NCBI GenBank assembly: GCA_965224275.1
Contig: CBDCYR010000011.1
Location: forward strand, 248,001-312,000
Length of the DNA stretch: 64,000 nucleotides
Reading direction: 5' to 3'
Origin: CAUZWH01 sp965224275
GTDB taxonomy: Bacteria > Pseudomonadota > Alphaproteobacteria > SHVV01
In this document: piece after piece, positions 36,730 to 46,298 of the stretch
Position numbering within the stretch: position 1 is the first letter of the stretch
How the letters are laid out: every line of letters starts with the position of its first letter
The notes under the pieces: generated by a model
What the model saw: the letters and a program-made list of their open reading frames with translations, nothing else
Databases searched by the model: none
Told to the model about the DNA's origin: nothing
Program-made: the position numbers and the translations under genes

Positions 36730-38073
36730 GTGTCGCTAAACGTGGCGATAGTCGGTCGGCCCAATGTCGGGAAGTCCACGCTATTCAACCGCCTTGTTGG
36801 TCGTCGGGCGGCAATCGTCGATGAAACCCCGGGGGTCACGCGAGATCGGCGCGAAGGCGACGCCCAGCTCGGCCCGCTACGGTTTCGCGTTTGGGATACC
36901 GCTGGTTTCGAGAATGCCTCGGCGTCGACGTTAAAAGGACGCATGCGCGTTCAAACCCAAAAAGCGGTCGCTGACGCTGATATTGCTTTGTTGTTGATCG
37001 ATGCCCGCGCTGGTGTCACGCCGCTCGACAAGCAATTTGCCAATTTCCTGAGGAAGCTCACAACGCCTTTGATTCTGGTCGCGAACAAGTGTGAGGGTCG
37101 CGGTGGCGAAAGCGGATTGCTCGAGGGTTATTCGTTAGGCCTCGACGAACCGATAGCGATTTCGGCTGAACACGGCGAAGGGCTCGACCTACTCTACGAA
37201 GCGATTACCACCAAATCCGAACCGAATAGCGAGAGTTTAGTCGAGCCCGCATTGGAGGTTGATGATCCTATTATCAACCTCGCCATTGTCGGCCGTCCCA
37301 ACGTCGGAAAGTCGACATTGATAAACCGGCTGCTCGGCAATGAGCGAATGCTCACTGGCCCCGAACCTGGCATCACGCGCGATTCGATCGCGATTGAATG
37401 GGTCGTCGATGGACAACGCCTGCGCTTGGTTGACACCGCGGGCCTGCGCCGCAGGGCTCGTATTAGCGAGCGCTTGGAGAAACTTTCCGCCGCTGATTCA
37501 CTTCGGTCGCTGGGTTTGGCCGAGGTCGTGGTGTTGGTCATCGATGCCGAACAGGGCTTGGAAAGACAGGACCTGACGATCGCACGTCGTACCACGGTAG
37601 AGGGCCGCGCCCTCATTATCGCCGTCAACAAGTGGGACCTCGTTGAAAATGCCGAAGCGCGACTGAAAGTGATGGCCGACCGATTGCAGCGCTCACTACC
37701 CCAAATCAAAGGCATTAAGCTGATCACCCTGTCGGCACTCTCGGGTGCCGGTGTCGAGAAAGTGTTGCCGGCGGCTAAGTACGTTTTTCAACTCTGGAAC
37801 ACTCGAATAGGCACGTCACCGCTCAATCAGTGGATCGCCGAAGTTGAGCGCCGACACCCACCGCCGTTGGTACGCGGGCGGCGCATACGCCTGAAATATG
37901 TCACTCAGGCGAAGGCGAGGCCGCCGACATTTGTCGTGTTCGCAAGCCGCGCCGAGTCGCTGCCAGATAGCTACATCCGCTACCTCGAAAATGATTTCAG
38001 AAAGCGTTTCAAGATACCGGCAGTACCAATCCGGATACTGCTGCGCAAAGGCAAAAACCCCTATGCCAAATAA
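36730..38073 (+). CDS. der: Ribosome-biogenesis GTPase Der (EngA)
   Basis: 447 residues. GTG at 36730 is the start, with GGGAGG 5 bases before it. Two tandem GTPase domains: the first has VAIVGRPNVGKST, DTAGFEN and NKCEG; the second has LAIVGRPNVGKST, DTAGLRRRAR and NKWDLVE. A C-terminal KH-like domain (about 360-447) ends in a basic tail (LLRKGKNPYAK). Der acts in late 50S subunit maturation. Convergent with the SDR gene; a run of ten C lies just past its stop. Confidence 0.96.
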   Translation: MSLNVAIVGRPNVGKSTLFNRLVGRRAAIVDETPGVTRDRREGDAQLGPLRFRVWDTAGFENASASTLKGRMRVQTQKAVADADIALLLIDARAGVTPLDKQFANFLRKLTTPLILVANKCEGRGGESGLLEGYSLGLDEPIAISAEHGEGLDLLYEAITTKSEPNSESLVEPALEVDDPIINLAIVGRPNVGKSTLINRLLGNERMLTGPEPGITRDSIAIEWVVDGQRLRLVDTAGLRRRARISERLEKLSAADSLRSLGLAEVVVLVIDAEQGLERQDLTIARRTTVEGRALIIAVNKWDLVENAEARLKVMADRLQRSLPQIKGIKLITLSALSGAGVEKVLPAAKYVFQLWNTRIGTSPLNQWIAEVERRHPPPLVRGRRIRLKYVTQAKARPPTFVVFASRAESLPDSYIRYLENDFRKRFKIPAVPIRILLRKGKNPYAK

Positions 38074-38111
38074 TCCCCCCCCCCAATGGACCGCCACAGC
38101 CCGCCGTTTGA

Positions 38112-38816
38112 CTAAACCGTTACGATTTCGCCGTTCCCGGCATAGCTGGCGGCGGCTAACTCGACAAAACGTTCCGCGACGGTTGCGGGGTCGGGGAGGT
38201 TTTCCGGTTCCTCCCCGGGGAATGCTTGCGCGCGCATTCGGGTGCGTACGGCTCCGGGGTCGAATAGGTTGATCTTTACATTGGTTTTCGCAACTTCGGC
38301 CGCATACATCTTGACGAGCATCTCCAACGCCGCCTTGCTCACGGCATACGCTCCCCAATAAGCAATCGGCGATCGCGCGACGCCGGACGTGACGAAAATC
38401 GCTCGTCCGGCATCTGAGGCGCGGAGCAGCGGGTCGAATGCACGGATCAAACGCCAATTCGCGGTGAGGTTGATATCGATGATCGGCTGCCATTCGTCCG
38501 GTGAGAAATGTGCGATTGGTCCCAAGCGTCCGAGTTCTGCGGCGTTGCCCACCAAGACATCGAGGCGGCCATAACGCTCAGCGATTGCACCGCCCAGCCG
38601 ATCAATGCCGGCGCCGTCGGTGAGATCCAGCGGGACCAATGTCGCATGCTGGCCGTGGGCGCGGATGCGGTCGTCAACTTCCTCGAGACCGCCAACCGTG
38701 CGCGCAACAAGGACGAGATCGGCGCCCTCGGCCGCGAAACGCTCCGCTACGGCAGCGCCAATTCCCCTTGATGCCCCGGTGACGAGAGCAATCCGGCCGT
38801 CTAGCAGTCGGCTCAT
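38112..38816 (-). CDS. Short-chain dehydrogenase/reductase
   Basis: 234 residues, cytosolic, Rossmann fold. NAD(P) motif VTGASRGIGAAVAERF; NNAG-equivalent VLVGNAAELGRLG; catalytic Ser/Tyr/Lys in FVTSGVARSPIAYWGAYAVSKAALE. The NPG-type segment is INLFDPGAVRTRMRAQ. It resembles the YciK-type SDRs that often sit beside purF-cvpA in Alphaproteobacteria. Substrate unknown. Confidence 0.85.
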   Translation of the reverse strand: MSRLLDGRIALVTGASRGIGAAVAERFAAEGADLVLVARTVGGLEEVDDRIRAHGQHATLVPLDLTDGAGIDRLGGAIAERYGRLDVLVGNAAELGRLGPIAHFSPDEWQPIIDINLTANWRLIRAFDPLLRASDAGRAIFVTSGVARSPIAYWGAYAVSKAALEMLVKMYAAEVAKTNVKINLFDPGAVRTRMRAQAFPGEEPENLPDPATVAERFVELAAASYAGNGEIVTV

Positions 38817-38840
38817 ATGGTTGACCCGTATCGCTTGGGC

Positions 38841-40328
38841 TTAGGCCGATTCGGCGAGCAGCGACAGTTGCTGAGGGGCTTCGCCATCTTCCTGGTCGGT
38901 CAAGCGAATCGGATAGTTTCCGGTGAAACAGGCATCGCAATACTGGGGCAGAGCGTCATCACGGCCAGCCGAATGGCCCATCGCCCGGTAGAGACCATCG
39001 ATTGATATAAAAGCCAGGCTGTCGACGCCGATCATCTCGCGCATGGCCTCGACATCGTTGGAAGCCGCCAGGAGCTCACTCTGTTCGGGTGTATCGACTC
39101 CATAAAAGCAGGAGTACGCGGTCGGCGGGCTGGCAATCCGCATGTGAACTTCACGGGCGCCCGCCTGGCGTACCATATCGACGATCTTGGTCGACGTCGT
39201 GCCGCGAACGATGCTGTCGTCCACCAAAATGACTCGTTTGTCGGCAATTTTATACCGATTGGCGTTGTGCTTGAGCTTGACTCCGAGGTGGCGGATCGAT
39301 GCGCTGGGTTCAATAAAGGTGCGGCCAACGTAATGATTGCGGATGATTCCAAGTTCAAACGGGATACCGGTCTCCGAGGCATATCCCATCGCGGCGGGCG
39401 TTCCGGAATCAGGAACCGGGATAACAACGTCAGCGTCGACGCGGTTCTCGCGTGCGAGCTCTACACCAATGCGCTTGCGTGCTTCATAAACATTGTCGCC
39501 CTCCACGACGCTATCGGGTCGTGCGAAGTAGATGTACTCGAAAACGCAGAATCGTTTGGACGTTTTGGGGAAGGGGAACAGGCTCCGCATGCCGTTGCCA
39601 TCGATCACCACGAGTTCACCAGGACTGATGTCTCGAACGAACTTGGCTCCGATTATGTCGAGTGCGCAGGTCTCCGAAGCCAGAATCATCGCTTCGTCAA
39701 GTTGGCCGAGAACCAACGGTCGTACGCCCATTGGATCGCGAACGCCGATGAGCAGGTCTTTGGTCAACGCCACCAGGGAATAGGCGCCGACAACTTGTCG
39801 CAAAGCATCGACCAGGCGATCGATAACGTCACTGAGCGGACTGGTCGCAATCAAATGAATGAGAACCTCAGTATCGGTAGTCGACTGAAAAATAGAGCCC
39901 TGGCTGACCAGTCGCCGCCGCAAACCGACACCGTTGGTGAGGTTGCCATTGTGTGCGACCGCAAGACCACCGAACGCGAATTCGGCGAACAAAGGCTGCA
40001 CGTTACGAAGCACGGTTTCGCCCGCTGTCGAATAGCGGTTGTGGCCAATCGCAACCGGGCCGCGAAGTCGATCTACAACGTCTTGCGAACTGAAGTTCTC
40101 GGCGACTTCGCCAAGGAACCGTTCAGAATGAAACTGTCCACTGTCGTAGGAAACGATGCCGGCTGCTTCTTGGCCGCGATGTTGTAGTGCGTGAAGGCCG
40201 AGCACAGTATGGGCGGCAGCGTCATCATGGCCGAATACCCCGAACACGCCGCATTCATCTTGAAAGCGATCATCGTCGACGAAAGAGGTTGGCTGGGGTG
40301 TGACGGATGCGGCCGAAGGTATTTTCAT
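38841..40328 (-). CDS. purF: Amidophosphoribosyltransferase
   Basis: 495 residues. First step of purine synthesis: PRPP + glutamine to phosphoribosylamine. The N-terminal nucleophile amidotransferase has its Cys26 in QDECGVFGVFGHDD; the short lead before it is removed in the mature enzyme. The phosphoribosyltransferase half has the PRPP loop VILVDDSIVRGTTSTKI. Its start overlaps the cvpA stop by 4 bases (ATGA), so the two are coupled. Confidence 0.96.
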   Translation of the reverse strand: MKIPSAASVTPQPTSFVDDDRFQDECGVFGVFGHDDAAAHTVLGLHALQHRGQEAAGIVSYDSGQFHSERFLGEVAENFSSQDVVDRLRGPVAIGHNRYSTAGETVLRNVQPLFAEFAFGGLAVAHNGNLTNGVGLRRRLVSQGSIFQSTTDTEVLIHLIATSPLSDVIDRLVDALRQVVGAYSLVALTKDLLIGVRDPMGVRPLVLGQLDEAMILASETCALDIIGAKFVRDISPGELVVIDGNGMRSLFPFPKTSKRFCVFEYIYFARPDSVVEGDNVYEARKRIGVELARENRVDADVVIPVPDSGTPAAMGYASETGIPFELGIIRNHYVGRTFIEPSASIRHLGVKLKHNANRYKIADKRVILVDDSIVRGTTSTKIVDMVRQAGAREVHMRIASPPTAYSCFYGVDTPEQSELLAASNDVEAMREMIGVDSLAFISIDGLYRAMGHSAGRDDALPQYCDACFTGNYPIRLTDQEDGEAPQQLSLLAESA

Positions 40329-41002
40329 TGTTTATCTTTGGTTCGAAGCAGTTGATTCAAAGCACCGCGTTCGCGAGTCCCATATCCCTTGTCAACGTCA
40401 ATCCCAGCGTCCTTCGCGGCATCGTTAAGTCGCTGCACAGCGCGACCGGCCTGGGCCGCGTTTTGGATGGATTGTCCGAGTTCGTCTGCTTTGGCGGAGC
40501 CGGCGTTGCGGGCTTCGGGCGGGACCACCCTCATCAGCAAGCCGGCGCCATAGTCGACCATGGGGAGCAGGCGGGCGGTACGCAACCACTCCGGCTGTTC
40601 CTCCTTTTCCACGAGCCAATTGAGGCCAAGGTAGGCGACACAGACGAGCACCGCGCCAATGCCGATGCCGAGCACGAACCCCAGCGCGCGGTCGATAAAG
40701 CCAACCCGTGTCCCACGTACGGCGTCAGCAATCATATCCGCAATGATTGAGAACAGGACCAGAGAGAGGACGAAAATACCGACGCCGGTAATCGCGTCAG
40801 CCGCCCAAATTATCGGAATAATCTCGCGCAAGAAGGGTCGAACATCGGGAAACAGGAATACCGAAACCAGTACCGCACCGACCCACGCAACGATAACCAG
40901 CACCACCCGAACAAAGCCCCACATGAGGGCGAGTAAGCCGGCAAGCGCGATAATGCCGACAATAACAATGTCGGCGATTGAAAATGGCAGGGAGTCGAGC
41001 AC
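40325..41002 (-). CDS. cvpA: CvpA family membrane protein
   Basis: 225 residues with four N-terminal membrane segments (IADIVIVGIIALAGLLALMW, VVLVIVAWVGAVLVSVFLF, ITGVGIFVLSLVLFSIIADM, ALGFVLGIGIGAVLVCVAYL) and a longer hydrophilic tail than the E. coli protein. The family is required for colicin V production and affects envelope stress tolerance. The GTG start lies 3 bases after the radA stop. Coupled to purF, the classic arrangement. Confidence 0.88.
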   Translation of the reverse strand: MLDSLPFSIADIVIVGIIALAGLLALMWGFVRVVLVIVAWVGAVLVSVFLFPDVRPFLREIIPIIWAADAITGVGIFVLSLVLFSIIADMIADAVRGTRVGFIDRALGFVLGIGIGAVLVCVAYLGLNWLVEKEEQPEWLRTARLLPMVDYGAGLLMRVVPPEARNAGSAKADELGQSIQNAAQAGRAVQRLNDAAKDAGIDVDKGYGTRERGALNQLLRTKDKQ

Positions 41003-41005
41003 GCC

Positions 41006-42391
41006 TTAGGATACCGATGTAATTCGCGGATTGCCTGGATCGGCCAGTAAAGCCAGAAGGTCGTCCAGCCGGGCGATTTCGGTCAGGGAAGTATCAGCGC
41101 TACCGGCGGCGCTGCCTTTGGGTGCGATCACGCTATGAAACCCCAGCTTACTGGCCTCCTTGATACGAATATCGGATTGACCGACGGGACGAATCTCTCC
41201 AGACAGGCCAACTTCGCCAAACACCGCGGTTCGCATCGGTACGGATACATTAGTGATCGACGAGATCAACGCGGTTGCGACGGCAAGATCGGCCGCGGGT
41301 TCGCGGATTTTCAGCCCGCCCGCAATATTGAGAAAAACATCCTGCCCAGCCAGGCTCAACCCACATCGGGTTTCGAGTACGGCGAGCACCATAGCGAGCC
41401 GACCGGCATCCCACCCCACGACGGCCCGGCGCGCTGTCCCAAGTGCCGTGGGTGCCGTCAATGCCTGTATTTCGACGAGTAATGGACGCGTTCCTTCGAT
41501 CCCAGCAAACACCGACGTGCCGCTGATACTCGCATCCCGATCTCCGAGAAACAGGGCCGATGGATTGGTGACCTCCTGCAGGCCGCGGTCGGTCATGTCA
41601 AACACGCCGATTTCGTCGGTTGGTCCGAAGCGGTTTTTGACCGTCCTCAAGATTCTGAATTGATGGCCGCGCTCGCCCTCGAAGTACAACACCGTGTCGA
41701 CCATATGCTCGAGTACACGTGGTCCGGCGATCTGGCCGTCCTTGGTTACGTGACCGACGAGGAGCACCGTTAGTCCGCGGTTTTTCGCGGTCCGGATCAG
41801 TTCCTGAGCCGAACTCCGGACCTGCGCGACAGTGCCAGGGGCCGAGTCGAGCGAATCGACGAACATCGTCTGGATCGAATCGATGACAACGACCTGGGGC
41901 GGATCGACGATGTCCAGGGTTGCTACGATGTCGCGAACGTTGGTCGCCGCAGCCAAATAGAGCGGCGCGTCGGATAGGCCGAGACGGTTGGCGCGCAGGC
42001 GAACCTGGCCGATTGCTTCTTCGCCGGTGACGTAAGCACAGGCGATGCCGTTCCTGGCAAGGGCTGCTGTCGCCTGCAACAGCAGCGTAGACTTGCCGAT
42101 GCCGGGATCTCCACCAATCAACAAGGCCGAACCGGGTACCAGGCCGCCGCCGCACACGCGATCGAATTCACCGATTCCGGTCGGGATGTGGCTCGCTTCG
42201 TCGGTTGTTCCGGCGAGACTTACCAACTCGATCTTATGGCCGGCGCCCCGACCGAGCCCCTTGGGTGGCCCGGCCGACGTCGCTTCTTCAACCAGAGAAT
42301 TCCACGCCCCGCAGGACTCGCATCGGCCCATCCAACGGCTGCTGGCGGCGCCACATTCCTGGCACGCGTAGTGAGAGGCAGCGCGAGCCAT
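41006..42391 (-). CDS. radA: DNA repair protein RadA (Sms)
   Basis: 461 residues. The N-terminal zinc finger is CQECGAASSRWMGRCESCGAW. Then comes a RecA-like ATPase with Walker A GGDPGIGKSTLLLQA, the RadA-specific KNRFG motif (TVKNRFGPTDEIG), and a C-terminal Lon-protease-like domain without catalytic residues (LNIAGGLKIREPAADLAVA). It drives branch migration during recombination. Confidence 0.95.
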   Translation of the reverse strand: MARAASHYACQECGAASSRWMGRCESCGAWNSLVEEATSAGPPKGLGRGAGHKIELVSLAGTTDEASHIPTGIGEFDRVCGGGLVPGSALLIGGDPGIGKSTLLLQATAALARNGIACAYVTGEEAIGQVRLRANRLGLSDAPLYLAAATNVRDIVATLDIVDPPQVVVIDSIQTMFVDSLDSAPGTVAQVRSSAQELIRTAKNRGLTVLLVGHVTKDGQIAGPRVLEHMVDTVLYFEGERGHQFRILRTVKNRFGPTDEIGVFDMTDRGLQEVTNPSALFLGDRDASISGTSVFAGIEGTRPLLVEIQALTAPTALGTARRAVVGWDAGRLAMVLAVLETRCGLSLAGQDVFLNIAGGLKIREPAADLAVATALISSITNVSVPMRTAVFGEVGLSGEIRPVGQSDIRIKEASKLGFHSVIAPKGSAAGSADTSLTEIARLDDLLALLADPGNPRITSVS

Positions 42392-42422
42392 CAGAGAGCC
42401 CCTCGCCTACCAGTTGGCCATG

Positions 42423-43199
42423 TCAAAGCGCTCGGACTTCCATCTGAATTGGCCCTTCTGCACGGCCGTGGATGAACTGGTCGACCAGAGCGTTGTCGCT
42501 GTCGTCGATATCGGAAACGGCACCGGCCCAAATGATCTGGCCTTTGTACAGCATGGCCATACGATCGGCGATCCGACGCGCGCTTGCCATGTCGTGAGTT
42601 ATTGATATTGCCGTTGCGCCAATTTCCTTAACACATTTGACGATGAGCTGATCTATTACGTCGCCCATAATCGGGTCGAGCCCAGTTGTCGGTTCGTCGA
42701 AAAGCATTATTTCGGGATCCGTCGCGATCGCACGAGCGAGGCCGACACGCTTTTTCATGCCCCCCGAGAGTTCGGCTGGGTTGAGTTCGCCAACCTCGTC
42801 ACCGAGACCAACCTGCGCCAGCTTTTCGAGCGCCGTTTTCTTAGCATCGTCACGCGATTGCCCTTTACCCTGAATCAGGCCGAAGGCGACATTTTCCCAG
42901 ACCGGCAGGCTGTCAAATAGTGCGGCACTCTGGAATAACATGCCGAATTGCGCCAGTGCACGCGAGCGTGCGCGACCGCTGGCGCTGACAGTTTCCTCCC
43001 CATCAATACGAATGCTGCCCTGCTGGGGGCTTAGCAAGCCGAGCAAGCATTTCAACATGACGGATTTCCCGGTCCCGGAGCCGCCAATGATAACCACCGA
43101 TTCACGCGGCTGAACATCCAGATTGAAGCCCTGGAGCACCTTATTGGCCCCAAATGCGATGTGAACATCGTGGAAGCTAACTTTAGGGTTTCCGTTCAT
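42423..43199 (-). CDS. mlaF: ABC ATPase of the phospholipid-trafficking system (MlaF-like)
   Basis: About 258 residues from the ATG at 43199; a TTG at 43223 would overlap the preceding gene. Walker A GGSGTGKSVMLKCLLG, signature LSGGMKKRVGLARAIA, Walker B MLFDEPTTGLDP, His switch SITHDMASARR. GGMKKRVGLAR is characteristic of MlaF and Mce-type ATPases. With the MlaE-like permease it should move phospholipids between inner and outer membranes. No MlaD, MlaC or MlaB gene lies next to it in this window. Confidence 0.9.
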   Translation of the reverse strand: MNGNPKVSFHDVHIAFGANKVLQGFNLDVQPRESVVIIGGSGTGKSVMLKCLLGLLSPQQGSIRIDGEETVSASGRARSRALAQFGMLFQSAALFDSLPVWENVAFGLIQGKGQSRDDAKKTALEKLAQVGLGDEVGELNPAELSGGMKKRVGLARAIATDPEIMLFDEPTTGLDPIMGDVIDQLIVKCVKEIGATAISITHDMASARRIADRMAMLYKGQIIWAGAVSDIDDSDNALVDQFIHGRAEGPIQMEVRAL

Positions 43200-43212
43200 G
43201 GTCGAAGCCGCT

Positions 43213-44001
43213 TTAACGGGCAAAGAACAGCTCAGTGATGATGTAATTGGAGGCGAGGATGAGGATTGAGGCGGTGACTACCGCATTGGTGGTTGCCGAT
43301 CCCACGCCCTGGGCGCCGCCCTTGCTGTTGTAGCCGCTATAGCAGCCCATCAGCGCGATAATGAAGCCAAATGCAGCCGCTTTGACCAGACCCGATATCA
43401 CATCGATTGCTTCAAGGAACTCAAACGTATTCTTTAGATAGGTTGCCGGGTTGAAGCCTAGTTTCTGGGTGCTGACAATATACCCACCGAAGACACCGAT
43501 GATGTCGGCAACCAACACTAGAATTGGAAGCATGAGGGTTGCGGCGATCAATCGCGGTGCCACAAGATATTTGAACGGGCTCGTCGACAGCGTCGTCAGG
43601 GCGTCAATCTGCTCGGTAACGCGCATGGTACCTATCTCGGCGGCCATGGCCGCTCCGACGCGGCCGGCAACCATCAATCCGGCGAGCACCGGTCCGAGTT
43701 CACGGGTTATCCCAATCACAACAATGGTCGCGACCGCGCCTTCCGCATTAAAGCGAGAAGATCCGGTGTAAATCTGGAGGGCGAGAACCATCCCCGTAAA
43801 CAGGGCGGTCAGTCCGACGACGGGAAGTGAGTAGTACCCGACCACGATCATTTGGCGAACGAGCAGGCGAACATAGAACGGCGGCGTCACCGAGTGGGTG
43901 ATCGCGTTGGCAGTGAATAACGTCAGCCCCCCGATCGCACCGAGGAACGTGAGGAAAAGTCGACCGATCGTGCTCAGGAATTGGAATACAAACCCGGTCA
44001 T
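43213..44001 (-). CDS. mlaE: Phospholipid-trafficking ABC permease (MlaE-like)
   Basis: 262 residues, inner membrane, with about five membrane segments. Family features are MIVVGYYSLPVVGLTALFTG, GITRELGPVLAGLMVAGRVG, AAMAAEIGTMRVTEQIDAL and the C-terminal GCYSGYNSKGGAQGVGSATT. It forms the channel with the MlaF-like ATPase encoded 13 bases downstream. Its start overlaps the end of a short upstream frame. A strong sigma-70 promoter lies 266 bases upstream. Confidence 0.92.
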   Translation of the reverse strand: MTGFVFQFLSTIGRLFLTFLGAIGGLTLFTANAITHSVTPPFYVRLLVRQMIVVGYYSLPVVGLTALFTGMVLALQIYTGSSRFNAEGAVATIVVIGITRELGPVLAGLMVAGRVGAAMAAEIGTMRVTEQIDALTTLSTSPFKYLVAPRLIAATLMLPILVLVADIIGVFGGYIVSTQKLGFNPATYLKNTFEFLEAIDVISGLVKAAAFGFIIALMGCYSGYNSKGGAQGVGSATTNAVVTASILILASNYIITELFFAR

Positions 44002-44266
44002 CGATTCGCACCGCCGACGGAGCTTGAATAGCTAATGGACGCGTTGACGCCCCCAACGCCGCTTAGACCGATCCCGCCGAGCCGGACAAGAAATGATGCC
44101 ACGTCGGTCACGGTGCAAACTTTGAAATCCAATGAGCCGCGCCCCACCAACGCAACGCGGGTGCAATCGATGTCGCAGAACTCTTGGATGCAGAATACGC
44201 GAGGATGGCTGTCCTCATGTCCACCGACACGGCTGAACGTGTCGATCGAGCCGCCTGGGAGCCGGC
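44002..44266 (-). other. Leader of the mla transcript, with a doubtful open frame
   Basis: Between the promoter and mlaE a frame stays open (ending SISYSSSVGGANR) and its TGA overlaps the mlaE ATG as ATGA, which would allow coupling. Its only ATG (44270) falls inside the -10 box, so it would need an internal GTG or TTG. No family is recognised; it could be a long 5' UTR. Confidence 0.3.
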
Positions 44267-44295
44267 ACAATAGCCAACGGTCATAGCCCTGTCAA
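44267..44295 (-). promoter_or_regulatory. Sigma-70 promoter of the mla operon
   Basis: On the minus strand TTGACA (44295-44290), exactly 17 bp, then TATTGT (44272-44267). The match is near consensus. The start site would be near 44260 and drive mlaE-mlaF and perhaps radA-cvpA-purF. Confidence 0.65.
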
Positions 44296-44471
44296 TTTGA
44301 GGTAGTCGGACAATTTTCCCTTATATATTAGTAACTTCGGCACTAGGGGCTTGCCGCCAGGCAGTGCCGGATTGGGCGTCCACAGCCCGGTCCTAGCGCT
44401 CGGATTCAGATGTAACGGGACGCGTGAATGGGGCCACAATGTGGGAGCGCTCCGGGGCGGTTAAGCTGCAG

Positions 44472-45983
44472 CTAGAAAGGGGCCTTGCTCGGCAGACGGT
44501 CTGTTTTGGCAAGGTTGGCAAACTTGGTCACTCGGCCATCGAAAAGAAGTTCGACCTTGCCCGTTGGGCCGTTGCGGTGCTTGCCAATAATAATCTCTGC
44601 GATGCCCTGAATCTCATCGAGACGTTGGCGCCACTCGAGAAACTCCGGCTTGTCTTCAGGCGGCTTACTGCGCTCGTGATAATACTCTTCGCGATAGATA
44701 AACATCACGACGTCGGCATCTTGCTCAATCGCACCCGATTCTCTCAAGTCGGCAAGATGCGGGCGCTTGTCTTCGCGTTGTTCGACGGCACGGCTTAGCT
44801 GCGACAACGCAACCACCGGCACGTCGAGTTGTTTTGCCAGGGCTTTCAGACCCTGCGTAACTTCTGAAACCTCAAGAACACGATTGTCGTCGCGACGTTG
44901 CCTGGCAGGTCGTAGCAATTGAAGGTAGTCGACAACGATCAGGCCAATGTTGTTGGTACGCTTGAGACGTCGGGCACGGGTCGTTAAGGCTGCGATGCTG
45001 AGCGCTGCGGTATCGTCGATAAAAAGCGGTACCTGTTCGAGAGCCTGGCTCGCGCGAACAACCTGAACGAAATCGTCGCTGGAGATATTGCCGCGCCGAA
45101 TTTTTTCAGAGGGAATATTGGACTCTTCGGAGAGCAACCGTAGCGCAAGTTGCTCCGCCGACATCTCCAAGGAGAAAAAGGCGACCCCGGCGCCGTCCAC
45201 GACCCGCGAAATCCCGTCTTGGTCCATTTCCTCGCGAAACGATTTCGCGGCATTGAAGGCGATGTTGGTGCCAAGAGACGTTTTCCCCATCGCTGGCCGT
45301 CCCGCGACGATGAGGAGATCGGACCGATGTAGTCCGCCGAGTATCTCGTCGAGATCCGTAAATCCCGTCGACAGCCCGGTGAGTTTGGCATCGCGTTGGT
45401 AGGCGGCTTCGGCGGTGTTTATTGCGCTCGTGATCGCGGCCGAGAACGGTACAAAGCCGCGTTGCGCGTCGCCGGCTACGGCCAACGTGAAGAGCTGGCT
45501 TTCCGCCTCTTCGATCTGGACGCTGGCAGGTTGGTCAAGGCTCACTTCGTAGGCGGTATTGACCATGTCCTCGCCAATCTGGATCAGCTGCCGTGATAGC
45601 GCGAGATCGTAGATATGGCGTCCGTAGTCCTCCGCATTAATGATTGTGGTCGCAGCGCTCGCTAGTTGAGCGAGATAGCGAGCGCCATCGCCCTCAACCA
45701 GCGCCGGGTCACGATCGAACGTTGCCTTGAGCGTTAGCGGCGTCGCAATCTGGCCGCGCTCGATCAGGATAAGCGCAGAGTCATAAATACGACCGTGTAC
45801 GGGTTCATAGAAATGCTCAGGCTTAAGGAAAGATGTGACCCTGTACGCGGCTTCGTTGTTAACCAGAATCGCGCCGAGCAGGGCTTGCTCTGCTTCGACG
45901 TTTTGCGGCGGTTCGCGAAAGATTGGCCCCTTGTCGTCGGATGTTACCGGCGTGATCGTGGCCATGTTGTCGACTTGGGTCAT
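44472..45983 (-). CDS. dnaB: Replicative DNA helicase
   Basis: 503 residues from ATG 45983; the frame is open 21 codons further upstream without support, and MATITPV 6 codons later is an alternative. The N-terminal DnaB domain (QNVEAEQALLGAILVNNEA) is followed by the RecA-like helicase with Walker A AGRPAMGKTSLGTNIA, FFSLEMSAEQLALRLL, VVDYLQLLRP and the arginine-finger region. Hexameric 5'-3' helicase of the fork. Confidence 0.95.
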   Translation of the reverse strand: MTQVDNMATITPVTSDDKGPIFREPPQNVEAEQALLGAILVNNEAAYRVTSFLKPEHFYEPVHGRIYDSALILIERGQIATPLTLKATFDRDPALVEGDGARYLAQLASAATTIINAEDYGRHIYDLALSRQLIQIGEDMVNTAYEVSLDQPASVQIEEAESQLFTLAVAGDAQRGFVPFSAAITSAINTAEAAYQRDAKLTGLSTGFTDLDEILGGLHRSDLLIVAGRPAMGKTSLGTNIAFNAAKSFREEMDQDGISRVVDGAGVAFFSLEMSAEQLALRLLSEESNIPSEKIRRGNISSDDFVQVVRASQALEQVPLFIDDTAALSIAALTTRARRLKRTNNIGLIVVDYLQLLRPARQRRDDNRVLEVSEVTQGLKALAKQLDVPVVALSQLSRAVEQREDKRPHLADLRESGAIEQDADVVMFIYREEYYHERSKPPEDKPEFLEWRQRLDEIQGIAEIIIGKHRNGPTGKVELLFDGRVTKFANLAKTDRLPSKAPF

Positions 45984-46219
45984 CGGGCGTCGGAAGCTAT
46001 CACGGACAGGCGTTGTGGTTACAAAAACGATGACCCCGGGTGCCAAAAAACATCGGGACAGAATTTGTCCACAACATGTGAGTTACCTTATTAACAAAGA
46101 CCGGTGTCATATCCGGCGCCGCTTTCGAGACGCGGCCGCATGGGCCAACTTGCTCATTTCCCAATAAGGTCCGGAGTGCTAAATCCAGCTGACGCGCAAA
46201 CCATAGCGAGGGTTAGCAC

Positions 46220-46231
46220 ACCAAATTTGGT
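46220..46231. promoter_or_regulatory. Perfect 12-bp palindrome upstream of dnaB
   Basis: ACCAAATTTGGT reads the same on both strands. It lies in the 250-bp gap between cfa and dnaB, about 240 bases before the dnaB start, with an ATATATGG/CCATATAT inverted pair nearby (about 46250-46290). It may bind a dimeric regulator; no candidate is known. Confidence 0.3.
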
Positions 46232-46298
46232 TCGGGCCGCTTCAAAACGCTATATATGGTAGTATATCGATGGCGATGACGCCATATATTGAATGTGA

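Noticed and set aside
38073..38095. Run of ten C as a phase-variation tract
   Set aside because: It lies between the 3' ends of convergent genes, outside coding and promoter sequence.
39144..40187. 347-codon frame on the plus strand
   Set aside because: Antisense of purF, which is fully supported by catalytic motifs.
43998..44270. 90-codon frame before mlaE as a real gene
   Set aside because: Its only ATG overlaps the -10 box of a near-consensus promoter and no family is recognised; kept only as a leader note.
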